Shown here piece after piece: positions 8,748 to 19,813 of a stretch of 64,000 bases of DNA. Numbering within the stretch: position 1 is the stretch's first letter; every line of letters begins with the position of its first letter. The stretch is from Tremella fuciformis (taxonomy: Eukaryota; Basidiomycota; Tremellomycetes; Tremellales; Tremellaceae). Both the position numbers and the translations under genes were made by a program. The DNA lies in NCBI GenBank assembly GCA_032768795.1, contig CP136494.1, positions 1,054,001 to 1,118,000 on the forward strand, read 5' to 3'. The notes beneath the pieces are model-generated. The model saw nothing but the letters and a program-made list of their open reading frames with translations, had not been told where the DNA came from and did no database searches.

Positions 8748-11482
8748 ATGCCCAGTGACGCGACGCCAGAGCGCTCGCGCCACTCGCAATCGCCTTCAGC
8801 GGCCGAGTCTGATTCCGATCGCGAGGCGGAATCCCATGCAGCGGGAAGCAAACGGCGACGGGCCATTTTGGCATGCGAGGTGAGTATGGCGTCGACTCAG
8901 GCGATATGATCGCTTACCGACTCTCGCAGCGTTGCAAGGCAAGAAAACAAAGATGTGTGATGGACCCCGAGACCAACGAGGAGTCGTGTCTACTGTGTCT
9001 TCGATCTGGAAGCCAATGCATCATGCCTCACAAAACTACCACCGTAAGTCTCTGTCCTACACGTAAATCATTTCGTTGGCAGATGACGCTAGGCGCGCTT
9101 TAGATCGGAAATGGTGTCATCTTTGGAGAACCGCATAGCCTTGTTGGAGTCAAGATTAGCTGAGCTTGTCCCGGAAGACCCTCTCGTCGCCGATCATTTG
9201 GCACGTCGCCCGGGCACTCGCGCATGTGCCATCGAAAAACCGGACGCTGTAGTGGCTGGGGTTAGCATCTCTTCGCAGGGCGCAAGATCATCAGGCGATG
9301 ACTCCAATGAGTACGCAGCTGGTGTCGGTCTTCTTTCTCTCAATGCGGCCAGCGAGCCACATTACCTAGGAGCCAGCTCAGGTTACTTTTGGACGAAATT
9401 GGTCGGCTCCACCTTCCACGGTCATCATCCACTCTCACTCTTCCGTCCCGCCGAAACATTCAGATGGAGGGGCGAATCGAAGGGCGAGAGGGACGATGTA
9501 GAGATCCGAAAAGCGTCGCCACCTGGTGACCCCGTCAGCGAAACCCTCTTTAATGGCTTCTACCAGCACATACAGGCCCGATATCCGTTTCTGGATTGGG
9601 TGAGAATTAAAGGCTGGATGCGCGACCGAAAGGAACTGCTCGTATCCCGAAAGAGCTACCACATGAACGAGCAGACGGGCCGTTCCAAAGGGGTAGCCTC
9701 TTTCTTCATATGGTCCGTATCCGAAAACATGCTGCTGTCGGTTTCGAGGCTGATGAGCTTAGGATGATCTACGCTATTGGAGCGCTTCTGCTGAGAGCTG
9801 CTCGTATACCTGGCGTCGATGCTCCGGAGACATACTATGCGGCGGCTATCGAGCACCTAGAAGCAGTACTGGCAGAGCACAGGCTTGAGTGGGTGTCAAC
9901 AAAAAGAATTTGGCCAATTCAGCTCATCCACAACAGAAACGTTCAAGCCTTCCTCATGTTGGCCATGTACTCCATTCGTTGCTCAGAGTGCATTCCTGCA
10001 TGCCATCTTACTGCATTATCGATGAGCCTTGCCGTTGAAATGGGTCTTCATCGCAAACGGCCTTCACATACAGCCGGACCTGCAACGGCTGCCGAGGAAT
10101 TGCGAAAACGTGTGTGGTGGACCATCTACTCGTTGGACCGACTGTTCGCTTTGCAACTGGGGAGACCGCTAGGAATAGCCGACAGTGACTTTGATCAAGA
10201 CCTCCCCTCAGAACGCGCGATCCCGACTGATGAGACCGAGTCGACTGAAGGATCCGTCGAAGAACCCGGTTTTACGAACATGTCTTCGGCAATTCACGTC
10301 ATACGCCTGCGCAGAATTCTGAGCCGTATCCAGACTCAAGTGTTTGCGCTGAACGTGGCACCAGCAGCTATAAGAGGTGCCATCGAGTCGTTGACGGCGG
10401 AACTGGACGGGTGGCAAGCAACGATGCCTCGTCGGCCATCCGACGATACTCAAAATCTGAGGACCCCTTGTTGCTCTGAAGATTGGTTTGCAAGCCGTGG
10501 AGATGCTGTCAGTATCTCTACACGTCTTGTTGTGGTTTCTCAATCTTTCAGGCTCGCCTCATCTTTCTTCGCCCCGTCGTACGCACCATCGCACCGACTG
10601 ACGATCTGTTGACAGTGTGCGCATCGGCAGCCGCGCGACTGTGCGAGACACACCGTCGGCTGCACCAGAGATATCCCTTCACCAGCGTTTTTTCCCTTAC
10701 GGATCTTCACGACATCTTTTTGACGGGATTGACGTTGCTGTTCTGCCTTCATCGGCGACACGACGTTGTGCCATTCAATGTTGTGAACAAGGCCGTGCGA
10801 GCCTGCTCGTCTACCTTGTTTGTCTATGCCCAGCATATTGCGGCAGCGGAGCCTTTTCGAGACTCTTTCGGTGAGGTCCCCTCCACGCAGCCTCATAATT
10901 TCGAGAGCTGATATAGCAGAGATGCTCGCAGAGGCAACCCTTGACCTGGCCACTCAGTCACCGCAGACGACCTCCCCTCAGCATGACGGCCCGCAGGGGA
11001 AAGGTCAGGTTGATAGTTGGCTCGCTTTGACCAATAATGTGGTTGCGCACCAGAATACGACATCTGCCCAGGACGACTTCGTCAGGTCGGTACTCCCCTG
11101 ACCTTCTCGAAGTCGGGCTCACAGCAGGATCATTCAGTCTTTCGCTTTCAGTCGGGAGAGCGAAGGTCCAAATCAAGTCGTCAGCGGGGGAATCGACTTC
11201 TCGCGATTCGTCGTCCCCGAAACTGCTCAACAGGGCATAGCGCTGGCTGGAACGAATGCCACTTCGAATACGGTTGTGACGTCGAATGATCCTGGCACCG
11301 CGGATGTCGGCATCGGCTCTGGGGTGGAGTGGACCAATATAAACTATGGACCTCATACGGGAGCCATGTCTAGAACTGCCGGCGCCAACTTGCCGAGGGG
11401 AGGTCTGGTCCCAGTTGCTCCACCGCCGACGACATTGCCTTGGGATGACACGGACTTGCAGCTTTTCTTGAACTCCTTGTAG
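8748..11482 (+). CDS. Zn(II)2Cys6 fungal transcription factor
   Basis: The ATG at 8748 opens a Ser/acidic leader followed by a basic stretch (SKRRR) and the binuclear zinc cluster. The cluster is split by the 8880-8929 intron: CERCKARKQRC, then CLLCLRSGSQC, a clean C-x2-C-x6-C...C-x2-C-x6-C. A linker and predicted coiled coil (MVSSLENRIALLESRLAEL) follow, then the fungal-specific regulatory domain (YPFLDWVRIKGW; YAIGALLLRAA; RKRVWWTIYSLDRLFALQLGRP). At least six introns are needed, including one with a GTCCGT donor near 9713. The junction near 10,500-10,550 is not resolved. The end (DTDLQLFLNSL) is a likely acidic/hydrophobic activation tail. It was divergent from the amidase before the copia insertion and could regulate it; the target is inferred. 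Confidence 0.85.
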
Positions 11483-11711
11483 TTCCACAAGAAATGCTGA
11501 GGCATCGAGGACACCGCTGGGCACGTCACGACTTGTCTGACATCTTGGCTTGGACATTCCTGTTGTCCCACTGTAAACATCTTCATGCATGAGTGGGCAA
11601 TCACTCCTTCGAGACATCTTCAAGTTTTGGATTCGACGTTGGCAGCGACGTAGGGTGCACCGGAGTATATCGTTTCCTCAATGCCGCCCCTTTGACTATG
11701 ATAGTCAGATT

Positions 11712-13737
11712 TCAACCAACAAAGGCGATTGAGCACCACTTACAGGCCAGAAAGAGTAATCCGGCAGAGCTGATGGTCAGAATCCCGGCGACTATCGTGT
11801 ACAGCCCTCCATCTCCTACGCTGTCCCTGATGGGAACGGCGATTTGCGCCATGATGCAAGCGGTAGCGCCCCGAGCCGCTGAATTGACTGAGACGGCAGA
11901 TGTGGACCGCCCAGGGTTTGCGTCTACGATATAGGCGATAGTGCTGGCGTACACGGTCATGATGCTGAACCCAGCGACAAAGAGGCAGACGATAGGGCCC
12001 GCCACAAACTCCTTGAAGTTGGTCGTCCAACCATATGAAAGTATGCCTGCCACCATAAAAGGCATGCCGTACATGGTGCTGCGAATGCGGAGCTGCTCGA
12101 GTAAGTCTTGCTGCAGTTGATCTCGGACCACGACTGGCCTCGGGATACATTTTTCCCCTTGGAATTTTGCGCAGATACCGGTCTGCGATGCGACCGCCCA
12201 CGATGCTCCCAAAGATGTTTCCAATGCCAAAAGATAATAGAACAAGACCGATCTTGAGTGGCGTATAACTATACGGTGGTCTATTCCTAAGCGTAGACCC
12301 CCGTGGCAAAATTTCAACTCACGCCGCAAATAAGAGACTGGCCGTGTATGTCACCGTATACTGGGCACCGAACAAGAACCCTGAACGGGTCAGCGTATGG
12401 AGGAAGAATGTGTACAGTGTTGACCCGCCAGAGCAGACAAGAATGATGGCATTGACCGGGTTCTTGACAGTGAACCAGAGAGACGGGAATGGATTGACAT
12501 CAAGGATCGTGGGACGAGGTCTCCCTTTCTGGCGCAAGAGCTTAGACAGCCATGGCCTGGTCTGACCCCTAGCAGCTCGAGCTCTGACCCGGCGCAATGC
12601 TCCTTGATAGACGCTCGATCGCTGGATATCAGATCTTTTGCTGATAGACGGCGGAGACTCACTTCTGGTCGCCATGCGTCCGGAAGAGCTAAGAAGCTTA
12701 AGGTCATGATACCGGCAAAGCACGACAAGAAGTATTGCGTCGAGCGCCAACCAAAAGCCTGCGTGCGTCAGCGTGGTAGGCAAAGGCTTGCAGGATCATG
12801 ACACGTACATTGCCCAGCGCACCTCCTATCAACGGTCCAAGGGCGGGACCGAGCAGGGGCATCCCGACGTAGATACCGAGCTGGCCTGATCAGCGGGGCC
12901 CAGGTTTGAGTCCAGGCAACTTGCTTTCCGCCCACGCTTTTCCAGCTCGTACATGTCCGCTAGACTTCCGGTGCCAATTGCCACGACAGCCGAGCTCCCT
13001 ACGCCTTGCAGGCAGCGCATTCCAATGAGAAGTGATATGCTCTGGGCGCGCGAGCCGATGACGCATCCAATCGTGTACAACTGAACAGGTTGGCATGTAG
13101 AACTCTGGTAGAAAAGAGTACAGACCGACAATGATACCAAGTAGACAAGTTTGCGGCCTACGATTTCTGCGACCGAAGCCCAAAAGATAGGTACGCAACC
13201 TTGGAAGCTGGGTTGAATGAACCTGTATCCACTGTGCGCAATTTTCCCACTTACAGGATGTACAAGCTTATGCTCAGAGAGATCTGCGTTGCCGTGGCAT
13301 TGAGCTCGCTCTCCACCTGTTTGATGACTGGGGTGTAGATACTTGGCGCAACAAGGGGACCAAACTGTGTTTGTGAGCTGACAGCTTGCTCTTAGCAAGA
13401 TGCCACGACGTACTGTCGCGGTTGTAACAAGGGTCAAGACAAAATTCTTCTTCAGCTTGCTCCACTCCCTGGGATCGTCGACAACTGGGGCGTGCTCTAT
13501 GTCCGAGGGCTGAATGTCTGCAGCTACATCTAAGTCTATCGGGACTTGTCCTGCAAGTGAGATTCTGTCGGGCACGGCGGAGCGAGCATCTGATGCGTCC
13601 CGCAAAGGCAGGTCGACCGCCACAAATGACATTGTCTCCGCCCCATCGCGCCATCCGGACGATGCAGAGGTGGAGGTGCTTTGGGTGAATGCCTTGGCCT
13701 CATCGCCGCCATCGGTAGTTCCGGAAAGACTTGACAT
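11712..13737 (-). CDS. MFS transporter, DHA1 drug:H+ antiporter family
   Basis: Minus-strand exons share a long hydrophilic N-terminus ending DDPREWSKLKKNFVL, the lead-in to TM1 of fungal 12-TM DHA1 pumps (the Tpo/Flu1 group). Then come IKQVESELNATATQISLSIS, FQGCVPIFWASVAEIVGRK, MRCLQGVGSSAVVAIGTGSLAD and IYVGMPLLGPALGPLIGG, all family motifs. A central loop precedes the second half (NPVNAIILVCSGG, FGIGNIFGSIVGGRIADR, GGLYTIVAGILTISSAGLLF). The start is the ATG at 13737; the frame continues upstream only to a TTG. It should export drugs, polyamines or weak acids at the plasma membrane. Several introns are needed and not every junction was checked. It is the first of three consecutive MFS genes on this strand, each from a different family. 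Confidence 0.82.
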
Positions 13738-14421
13738 CGTGACGGACACGCTGATGCAGCCGACGACAGGAATGTAGACTGACGAAGAAGGACTGGTTTC
13801 AGTTGCCGTCTTGTCCAAAATTACACTTGTGCAGAGAGTCGAAACACCGAGCTCCTCTCAGAGCTGCCTGCATCGGCTATTGCCGCTGGTTGTCAAGATG
13901 GGCTACATCTGCAGCGAGACACCAGTGAAGAACAGGTCCGAACATCCTGTGCCACACATTGGGGATCTCCTTCGGGGGTGCCGGTGCTGCGTCGGCGAGT
14001 TGCCGAAGAAGAATCCCCGAGACCTCGGCATTAGCTTGCTCCGTTTGGCCATTGCTTGTACCGAGTGATGTCGGCTTCGCCTGCCGTGACAAGCATCCCT
14101 GCAAAGGAAGATGATACGTCAAAGATAACAGCCCACAGCTCATCGAGGCCTCATTCAGTCTTAATAGAGGTCGTCAAACGAGCCTTCTCAGCTAAACCCC
14201 CTTGCTCGCTTTCGTTCTTCACTGCTTTACTGACCGAAGGGGACCGATGCGATCCCAACGTCCTTGCGTCGGTCGGCTCGTGGCCATTCTCGGTCTCTCT
14301 TGAATAATTAGGGCAGTTACGTATTCGGCCCCCATTGTATTCGAAGCCAAAGCTCCTGCAGCCAGTCACGTCGACAGAATGGTGTTGCATGCAAGATGTG
14401 AGTGAATGCAATTGACTACGG
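13738..14421. promoter_or_regulatory. Intergenic, upstream of DHA1 gene
   Basis: 684 bp between the DHA1 start and the monocarboxylate porter stop. One 88-codon minus frame (13877-14143) has no recognisable features. I see no gene here. Confidence 0.4.
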
Positions 14422-16073
14422 CTATCTTCGAGCCTGAATGGCCAAGCCAAAGGCAGCAGTGGCTAGCATCATGACCCCGGTGTACACAATAAGAGGCCCC
14501 TGTGAGTAATCAGCATTGCTTGCAGCCGAGACGAAGCCAATAACTCACATAGCCGGGCGCACCGTAGGCGTACTTGGCTGACTTCCAGGTCGTTTTCAAC
14601 AAGGCGCTCGCGATGGGCCCGGCAACACTCTCACCGACGCCAATCAGGAAGAAGAAAAGAGACAGCACGTAGATTGAGGTTTCCGGGTCGCCTCGACTAG
14701 CAACCGATGACATCTTGGTGGGCAGACAGAGGAACCCCCATGCGAAGAAGCCAAAGAAGAGCGAAAAGACGATCACGACTGGCAAGTTTGTTGCAAAGCC
14801 CCAAAGCAAGAGTGCGCCCAGCGATGCTAAACCAGCTGCAAGTGCCATTGTCTCGGGCAGCGGACGGCGATCAGAGACGAAACCAATGACAATCATCCCG
14901 ACCGCACCACTGACTGGGCAGACGTTAGCACGGATAAGGTCATGGCAGACTGAGGGCTGACCGTTGAGAAGAGCTAGGGAGACAGTGCCGATGCTGGTGG
15001 ATAGTCCGATCTGTGTGGTGAAGGAGGGCAGGTAGACATTCGGCACAACGATCGAAGCCGAGTAGGTGAGGATAGCGATAGAGAGAGACCAGAAGGTCCA
15101 CGTGCCGAAGACCTCGCGAAGAGAGAAGCGCGGTGTTTCGCTAGCAATGCTTTTGCTGTGGTGGCCGATTGGCGTCCTAGGCTTGATCAATAAACACACG
15201 CTTATGCCGATGACCGCATAGCCCAGTCCCTAATGTCAGTACCGAGTCTGTGGTCTGTCGGGTTAACGTACAGAGATCACCATACATGCTTTATAGCCCC
15301 ACTTGTTCAGGAAGGCCCGCGTCATGAAAGGGAAGGCCGTGCCGCCAAGACCTGCACAGTTGAGTTCTCCACCGGGCTGTCTGGAGGGTTACTCACCCGA
15401 TGCAGAATATAGCAAGCCGGCTGCCAACCCAGTCTTCTTGTCAAACCAGTCGAAGATGAGTGTGCCGCACGGCTGGAACGCGAAGGCGCCGCCCAGGCCG
15501 TAGGCCACTCCCAGAGAGAGTATGAGCTGCCACGGCTCTTTCACAAATCCGGTGGTGATGATCCCCGTCGCGCAAACGCATACGCCTAAGAGCTGCCCTG
15601 GCCGTCGCCACTGTGGACGACGCGAGAAAACAAAGCTGGCAACAGGTAGGGCTCCGGACCTGCCGCCTTAGTCACCCGTGTGCAAGGAATGAGTCCATGG
15701 CTCACGCAAGTCCTGTCTGCAGGGTGGCTGCAAGCGATAGGATGGAGGCTTGCCCTCCTCCCGGAAACTGGTTGGTGACCCAATAGTCGTGCAACACCCC
15801 GACGCTGACAGCGTAGCCGAACGTAATCGCCCTGAGCAATCGATCAGCCACTCGTCCGTTTGCACTGCGTCCAACTCACTCTACAACAAACGCTGCCGCC
15901 AAGAAGACCCAAGCATAGCCTTGATCCGGCGGCGGCAATACGAGGTGCTGCTCTCTCGAGCCCTCTTCCGCTCGGTCGCTATTGTCGAAAGTGAGCGCAT
16001 TGGAGTGCGTGGGTGTCATTTCAGACTTGATCTCCACCGGCTCAGGCGCTGGCAGAATCTCGTCGTGATTCAT
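14422..16073 (-). CDS. MFS monocarboxylate transporter (MCT/MCH family)
   Basis: The ATG at 16073 starts a hydrophilic leader ending in PPPDQGYAWVFLAAAF, the MCT signature at TM1. Spliced exons then give AITFGYAVSVGVLHDYWV, QASILSLAATLQTGL, LSLGVAYGLGGAFAFQPC, FDWFDKKTGLAAGL and ASGLGGTAFPFMTRAF. The C-terminal half includes FSLREVFGTWTFW, VGMIVIGFVSDRR, LFFFLIGVGESVAGPIASAL and a last exon reading GPLIVYTGVMMLATAAFG before the TAG at 14422. About 12 membrane segments are expected. The family carries monocarboxylates, riboflavin or nicotinate-like acids across the plasma membrane; the substrate is not inferable. About five short introns. Confidence 0.84.
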
Positions 16074-16894
16074 TTGGGCTCTGGTCGTTTCGAGGAAGCG
16101 AATGGACGTGGTAAGCGTCTTGATGCTCAACGTAGCACCGGATTGCGTGGTTTTGTAGTCTCTCTAGTTGGCAAGCGTGACATTGAGGCTATCCCCGAAA
16201 AGACGCTCGCGCGAAACGTGCAACGGGACGGCCGACTCATCAGAGAGCACTCTGGGGCCCGTGAGCGCCCCATGGACGAGCACAGGGTCGAGCTAGAAGG
16301 ACAAGCTTCACTTTACGGTGCAGTGATATGTGGACCTTGAAACTCCGAAAGTGCGAAAACACGGCCGAAGGCTTGGCAGAGGAACGTCCGTTTGGTGGGG
16401 TCTTGCAAGCAAACTAGGTTTTGCCAGGCTTCGCCTGCGTGTACCGGGTCATCCCGGCCACAATTTGCGTGGATACACCCTATGTCGCAAGCACCACAAG
16501 TCGTAGCAAGTAGCCCAAGACAAGACAGAGATGGTGCAGAAAGAACGCGTTCTCCCGAGAGCTTTCGCTGGTTCTAACGAAATTGACTCCTTGATCTTCG
16601 ATACCCGATCGTTTCGCTTGGGCATTAGCTGGGGCAGTCATACTCATAAAATGAGCCTGTCCTGCTCAGAGCCAGCGGGCACCTCCATGACATAGTCTCG
16701 CGAGTATGGGACAAAACCAGCGTGACGAGTAGGATTTTGGCAGAATATCGCTTGCATCTTTGCCTCCCACATCACCATATACGGCAGTGAGACCTTTCCC
16801 GTGACGATTCCCCACTCGCCTGTCCATCCTGTCCCATACGCTGCTAATTATTTGCTACGACCGAATCGAAGCGACAAGGCAATCTTGTACTAGC
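16074..16894. promoter_or_regulatory. Upstream region of MCT gene
   Basis: 821 bp between the MCT start and the sugar porter stop. Short frames only, including the antisense tail of a frame from 15750. No gene or RNA recognised. Confidence 0.4.
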
Positions 16895-18894
16895 CTATTT
16901 CTCTAGATGAGAGATGGCAGACTCTTGCTTGAGATCTTCGCCTCCAATGTCTGCCTCAGAGACCTGTCCACTCTGGCGGGCAGCTGCCCGCTCACGCATG
17001 ACCAAGTCGCCCCGGCGACCATAGTCGAACATGACGGACACTTCCTCTGTACTTCGTCAGTTTGCGTTCCGGTGTGAGTGGCAGGATCACATACCAATGG
17101 TGAGAAGTTTGGTCTCGGGGAAGTAGAAGTAGATCAAGATCAGGTAGAATACCAGGATTCCGACGTACATGCCGTAGTATTTCCATCCGATGGCCGTCAA
17201 TGCAATAGGATTCACCTTCCAGTAAGTCGAGTTCCTTTTAACCAGATCGAGATTGGCACTCACAAAGGTGTTGACCGAAGTAGCAACGGCCTGCACAACC
17301 ATGTAAATCGCTTGCCCTTTGGTCCGAATATTGTACGGTAAAATCTCGATGGCGTATGTGAGGGGAAGTGGGGTCCAGGCAATGTCGTATCCTCCGAAGA
17401 AGATGAATAGGAAGGGAATGACAGCAATACCGGTGGCCGCGTTTCCCGTCTTATCGAATTGAGCGCTCAGTGCCATGACAATGATCATTCCGACCAGCAT
17501 GACGGCGGTAGAGGCCAACCAGAGGGGGCGGCGTCCGATTTTGTCGACGAACAGGGCGGCGCCGGTCGAAAGGATCAGATTCCAGACTTGAAGACCGACG
17601 TTGATGCCAGAAGTCTGCTCGGGCTTGCTCACCCCGACCGAGGTGAGAATGGGCGACAGGTAGTATGAGACAATCGCATTACCGACCCAGTTTGTACCGA
17701 CCGCGATAGCGCACATGACCATAAGCCGCCGGCGGTTGCCAGGAGTCTTGAGGAAATCGGTGTATTTGGTCTGCTTGTTCTCCTCCTCGATACTCAGAAG
17801 CTGTTGGATCTCCTCGAACTCATAGCGGACGAGCGGGTCATTGAGATCGCCATTGGCGTGGTACTTTGCGAGGACCTGGTGGGCTTTCTCGACCTGGCCC
17901 ACTTTGACATACCAACGGGGCGATTCGGGGCATCCGATAAGCATAATGACGGTGACAATTGGGCCGAGAGCCTGCACGTAGCAAGGAATTCGCCAAGAGT
18001 ACTCCGTGTTCCCCATGTAGCGGGTTCCGAGACAGATCAGGGCGGACAGAAGGGCTGCAATGTAGTAGATACCTCGATGATCAGCTGCTGGACACCCGGG
18101 GACCGAGTAGAAATGGACACACAGGTGTAGAAACCGCCGATCTTGGCGCGATAACGCGGATGTGCGATCTCTTGCAGCAAGGCAGGTGCGATCGGAACCG
18201 CGGCGTATGTGCCGAAACCCATGATAGCACGGCCAGCTATGTACTGCCCGAGGCTCTTTGAAGAGGCATTGACAATCGCACCGACCAGCTTTTCGTCGTC
18301 AGTGATCCATTTTCTTGGGTGTTCAGTAGCCCAACTCACAGTGAACGCGCAACCGCCCCAGACGACGGGGAGTCGACCGAATTTCTCGGCAACCGCCGAG
18401 GCGATGGGCGCAGAGCTAACGGTCAGCGTTGGTAAGCTCGGTATACGGGAATACCCACATCACGGAAGGCAGGTAAAGTGCCATGGTCATGAAACCCAAT
18501 TTGGTCGAATCGGTATCGAAATAGGCAGTCCATTGAGGGATAGTCTGCAGACCGTTGAATAGGGAACCGTCGTACCCTGAAGTTTTAGTGAAGAACTGGA
18601 AGCCAAATTGTATATCGTTCTCACCATTCATGAAAAGTACCATGCAGACTTGATAGCTGTCAGTATGGACAATTTGATCACGTTAGGTTAGGCTCACGAC
18701 CAAGACAGTGCCAGCTGCCCAGATAAGCCTCGAGCATCCCCTCATTTCAGCCTCCCGACTCACATGTTGACGCGGAGACCTTTGTCCTTTGACCAGTGGT
18801 CGGCGGTGTTGTTGGGAATCTCAGCATAGCTGGTGAATTGGCGACCGTTGTCGTCTTGGAGGTGAACATTGAGTGCAGCTGGAGGGGGCGCCAT
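16895..18894 (-). CDS. MFS sugar porter (lactose permease/hexose transporter-like)
   Basis: The first exon starts at the ATG at 18894 (MAPPPAALNVHLQDD). Later exons give GYDGSLFNGLQTIPQW, GRAIMGFGTYAAVPIAPALL, YRAKIGG, the sugar-porter motif PESPRWYVKVGQVEKA, FVDKIGRRPL, TYAIEILPYNIRTKGQA and a PETK motif followed by EEVSVMFDYG. The protein ends at the TAG at 16895. GYDGS near TM1 and the DYG-containing tail fit fungal porters annotated as lactose permease-like, a group that includes disaccharide and cellodextrin carriers. It is divergent from a beta-glucosidase without signal peptide (from 19814), which suggests import of an intact beta-glucoside followed by cytosolic hydrolysis. The specific substrate is inferred. 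Confidence 0.87.
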
Positions 18895-19151
18895 TATGAA
18901 ACAACGCTTTCGCGTGGCTGGTTGTCAGACGATGGGAGGGGGAAATATCGACTCTGGCGCACTTTAAGTATCTACGGCGATGTTATCAGTCCAATGCGCA
19001 TTTTCGGGATCTTCTCCTCTCCTCCCAGTCCTCTGCTACCTCCCATGCTTGGGACGTTGAACATTCAGACAAGGTCGGATGCTCGGGTCCTGAGTCTTGG
19101 GAGACGACGGGCCCCACGATCCCCTGCTGAGAGAACTGGATCATTCAAAAT

Positions 19152-19166
19152 GCCGCCTTTTCGGAC
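19152..19166. promoter_or_regulatory. Duplicated 15-mer with CCG-N6-CGG, copy 1
   Basis: GCCGCCTTTTCGGAC, identical to 19635-19649. Nearer the sugar porter side of the divergent promoter. Confidence 0.45.
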
Positions 19167-19634
19167 AACACTGATAAGATTTCCCCGAAAATGCGGGGTC
19201 AGGTCCGGGGGCGACCGGCGTTTTTCGGTTGCCGGCTCCAAGAATCGTGCGCTGCGCGAAAGTCCGAAAGCGCGGCGAGTGACTCTGAGGGCCAGGCCAG
19301 CCGACGACCTCGACGAAAGGAGAAAAAAAGGTCCGAGGGGGACGCAGGGAGGAGTCCGCCCCAGAGCAGACCCCGCGGTCAGAATTGCCGACAATAGTTT
19401 GGCCCCTGATCCTCGCATTTCGGGCGTCACATCCGGGTCTGTCTCAATGACAAGTCAGTTAGCACGAGTTGGTGCTCCAGAATTGGCCCCTCAGTGAGCC
19501 AGCGTCCCCTCTGGCGCGGTAGCCCAAATGCCCACATCAAGTCCGACTCACGTGTAGAGAGTCTGATTGGTCTCGTCGATCTTCTAGGCGAACCGAAACT
19601 CGAGTTCCGGCTCGTCCGGTCCTGCTGCCGAAGG

Positions 19635-19649
19635 CCGCCTTTTCGGACG
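19635..19649. promoter_or_regulatory. Duplicated 15-mer with CCG-N6-CGG, copy 2
   Basis: GCCGCCTTTTCGGAC, about 165 bp upstream of the beta-glucosidase ATG; identical to 19152-19166. Confidence 0.45.
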
Positions 19650-19813
19650 AAGATGTGGCTCTGCAACCGCCTGAGCAGCACGGGATGATGCTCAAGCCTC
19701 CAGACATCTACTCGCCGACATTCTACACACTACGCCAATTGAGTGTGCTCAACGGTGAACTTCCATCGATTTTTATCACCTTTCACTGCAGACACAACAT
19801 CTGCGTGCGCACG

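Larger units (their letters stand above)
18895..19813. promoter_or_regulatory. Divergent promoter, sugar porter / beta-glucosidase
   Basis: 919 bp between two divergent starts. It holds three everted repeats CCG-N6-CGG at 19153-19164, 19185-19196 and 19636-19647. The first and third lie in an exact 15-bp duplicate, GCCGCCTTTTCGGAC, at 19152-19166 and 19635-19649. A looser CCG-N8-CGG lies near 19214. CCG/CGG half-sites are the typical targets of Zn2Cys6 regulators, so joint control of both genes is plausible. A 233-codon plus frame crossing this region was rejected as a gene. Confidence 0.55.

Noticed and set aside
10958..11623. 221-codon minus-strand frame
   Set aside because: Antisense to the last exons of the Zn2Cys6 gene; no known motif.
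15750..16340. 196-codon plus-strand frame
   Set aside because: Overlaps the first exons and promoter of the monocarboxylate porter on the other strand; no recognisable domain.
18796..19497. 233-codon plus-strand frame
   Set aside because: Overlaps the first exon of the sugar porter and its promoter; low-complexity Arg/Pro/Ser content and no domain.
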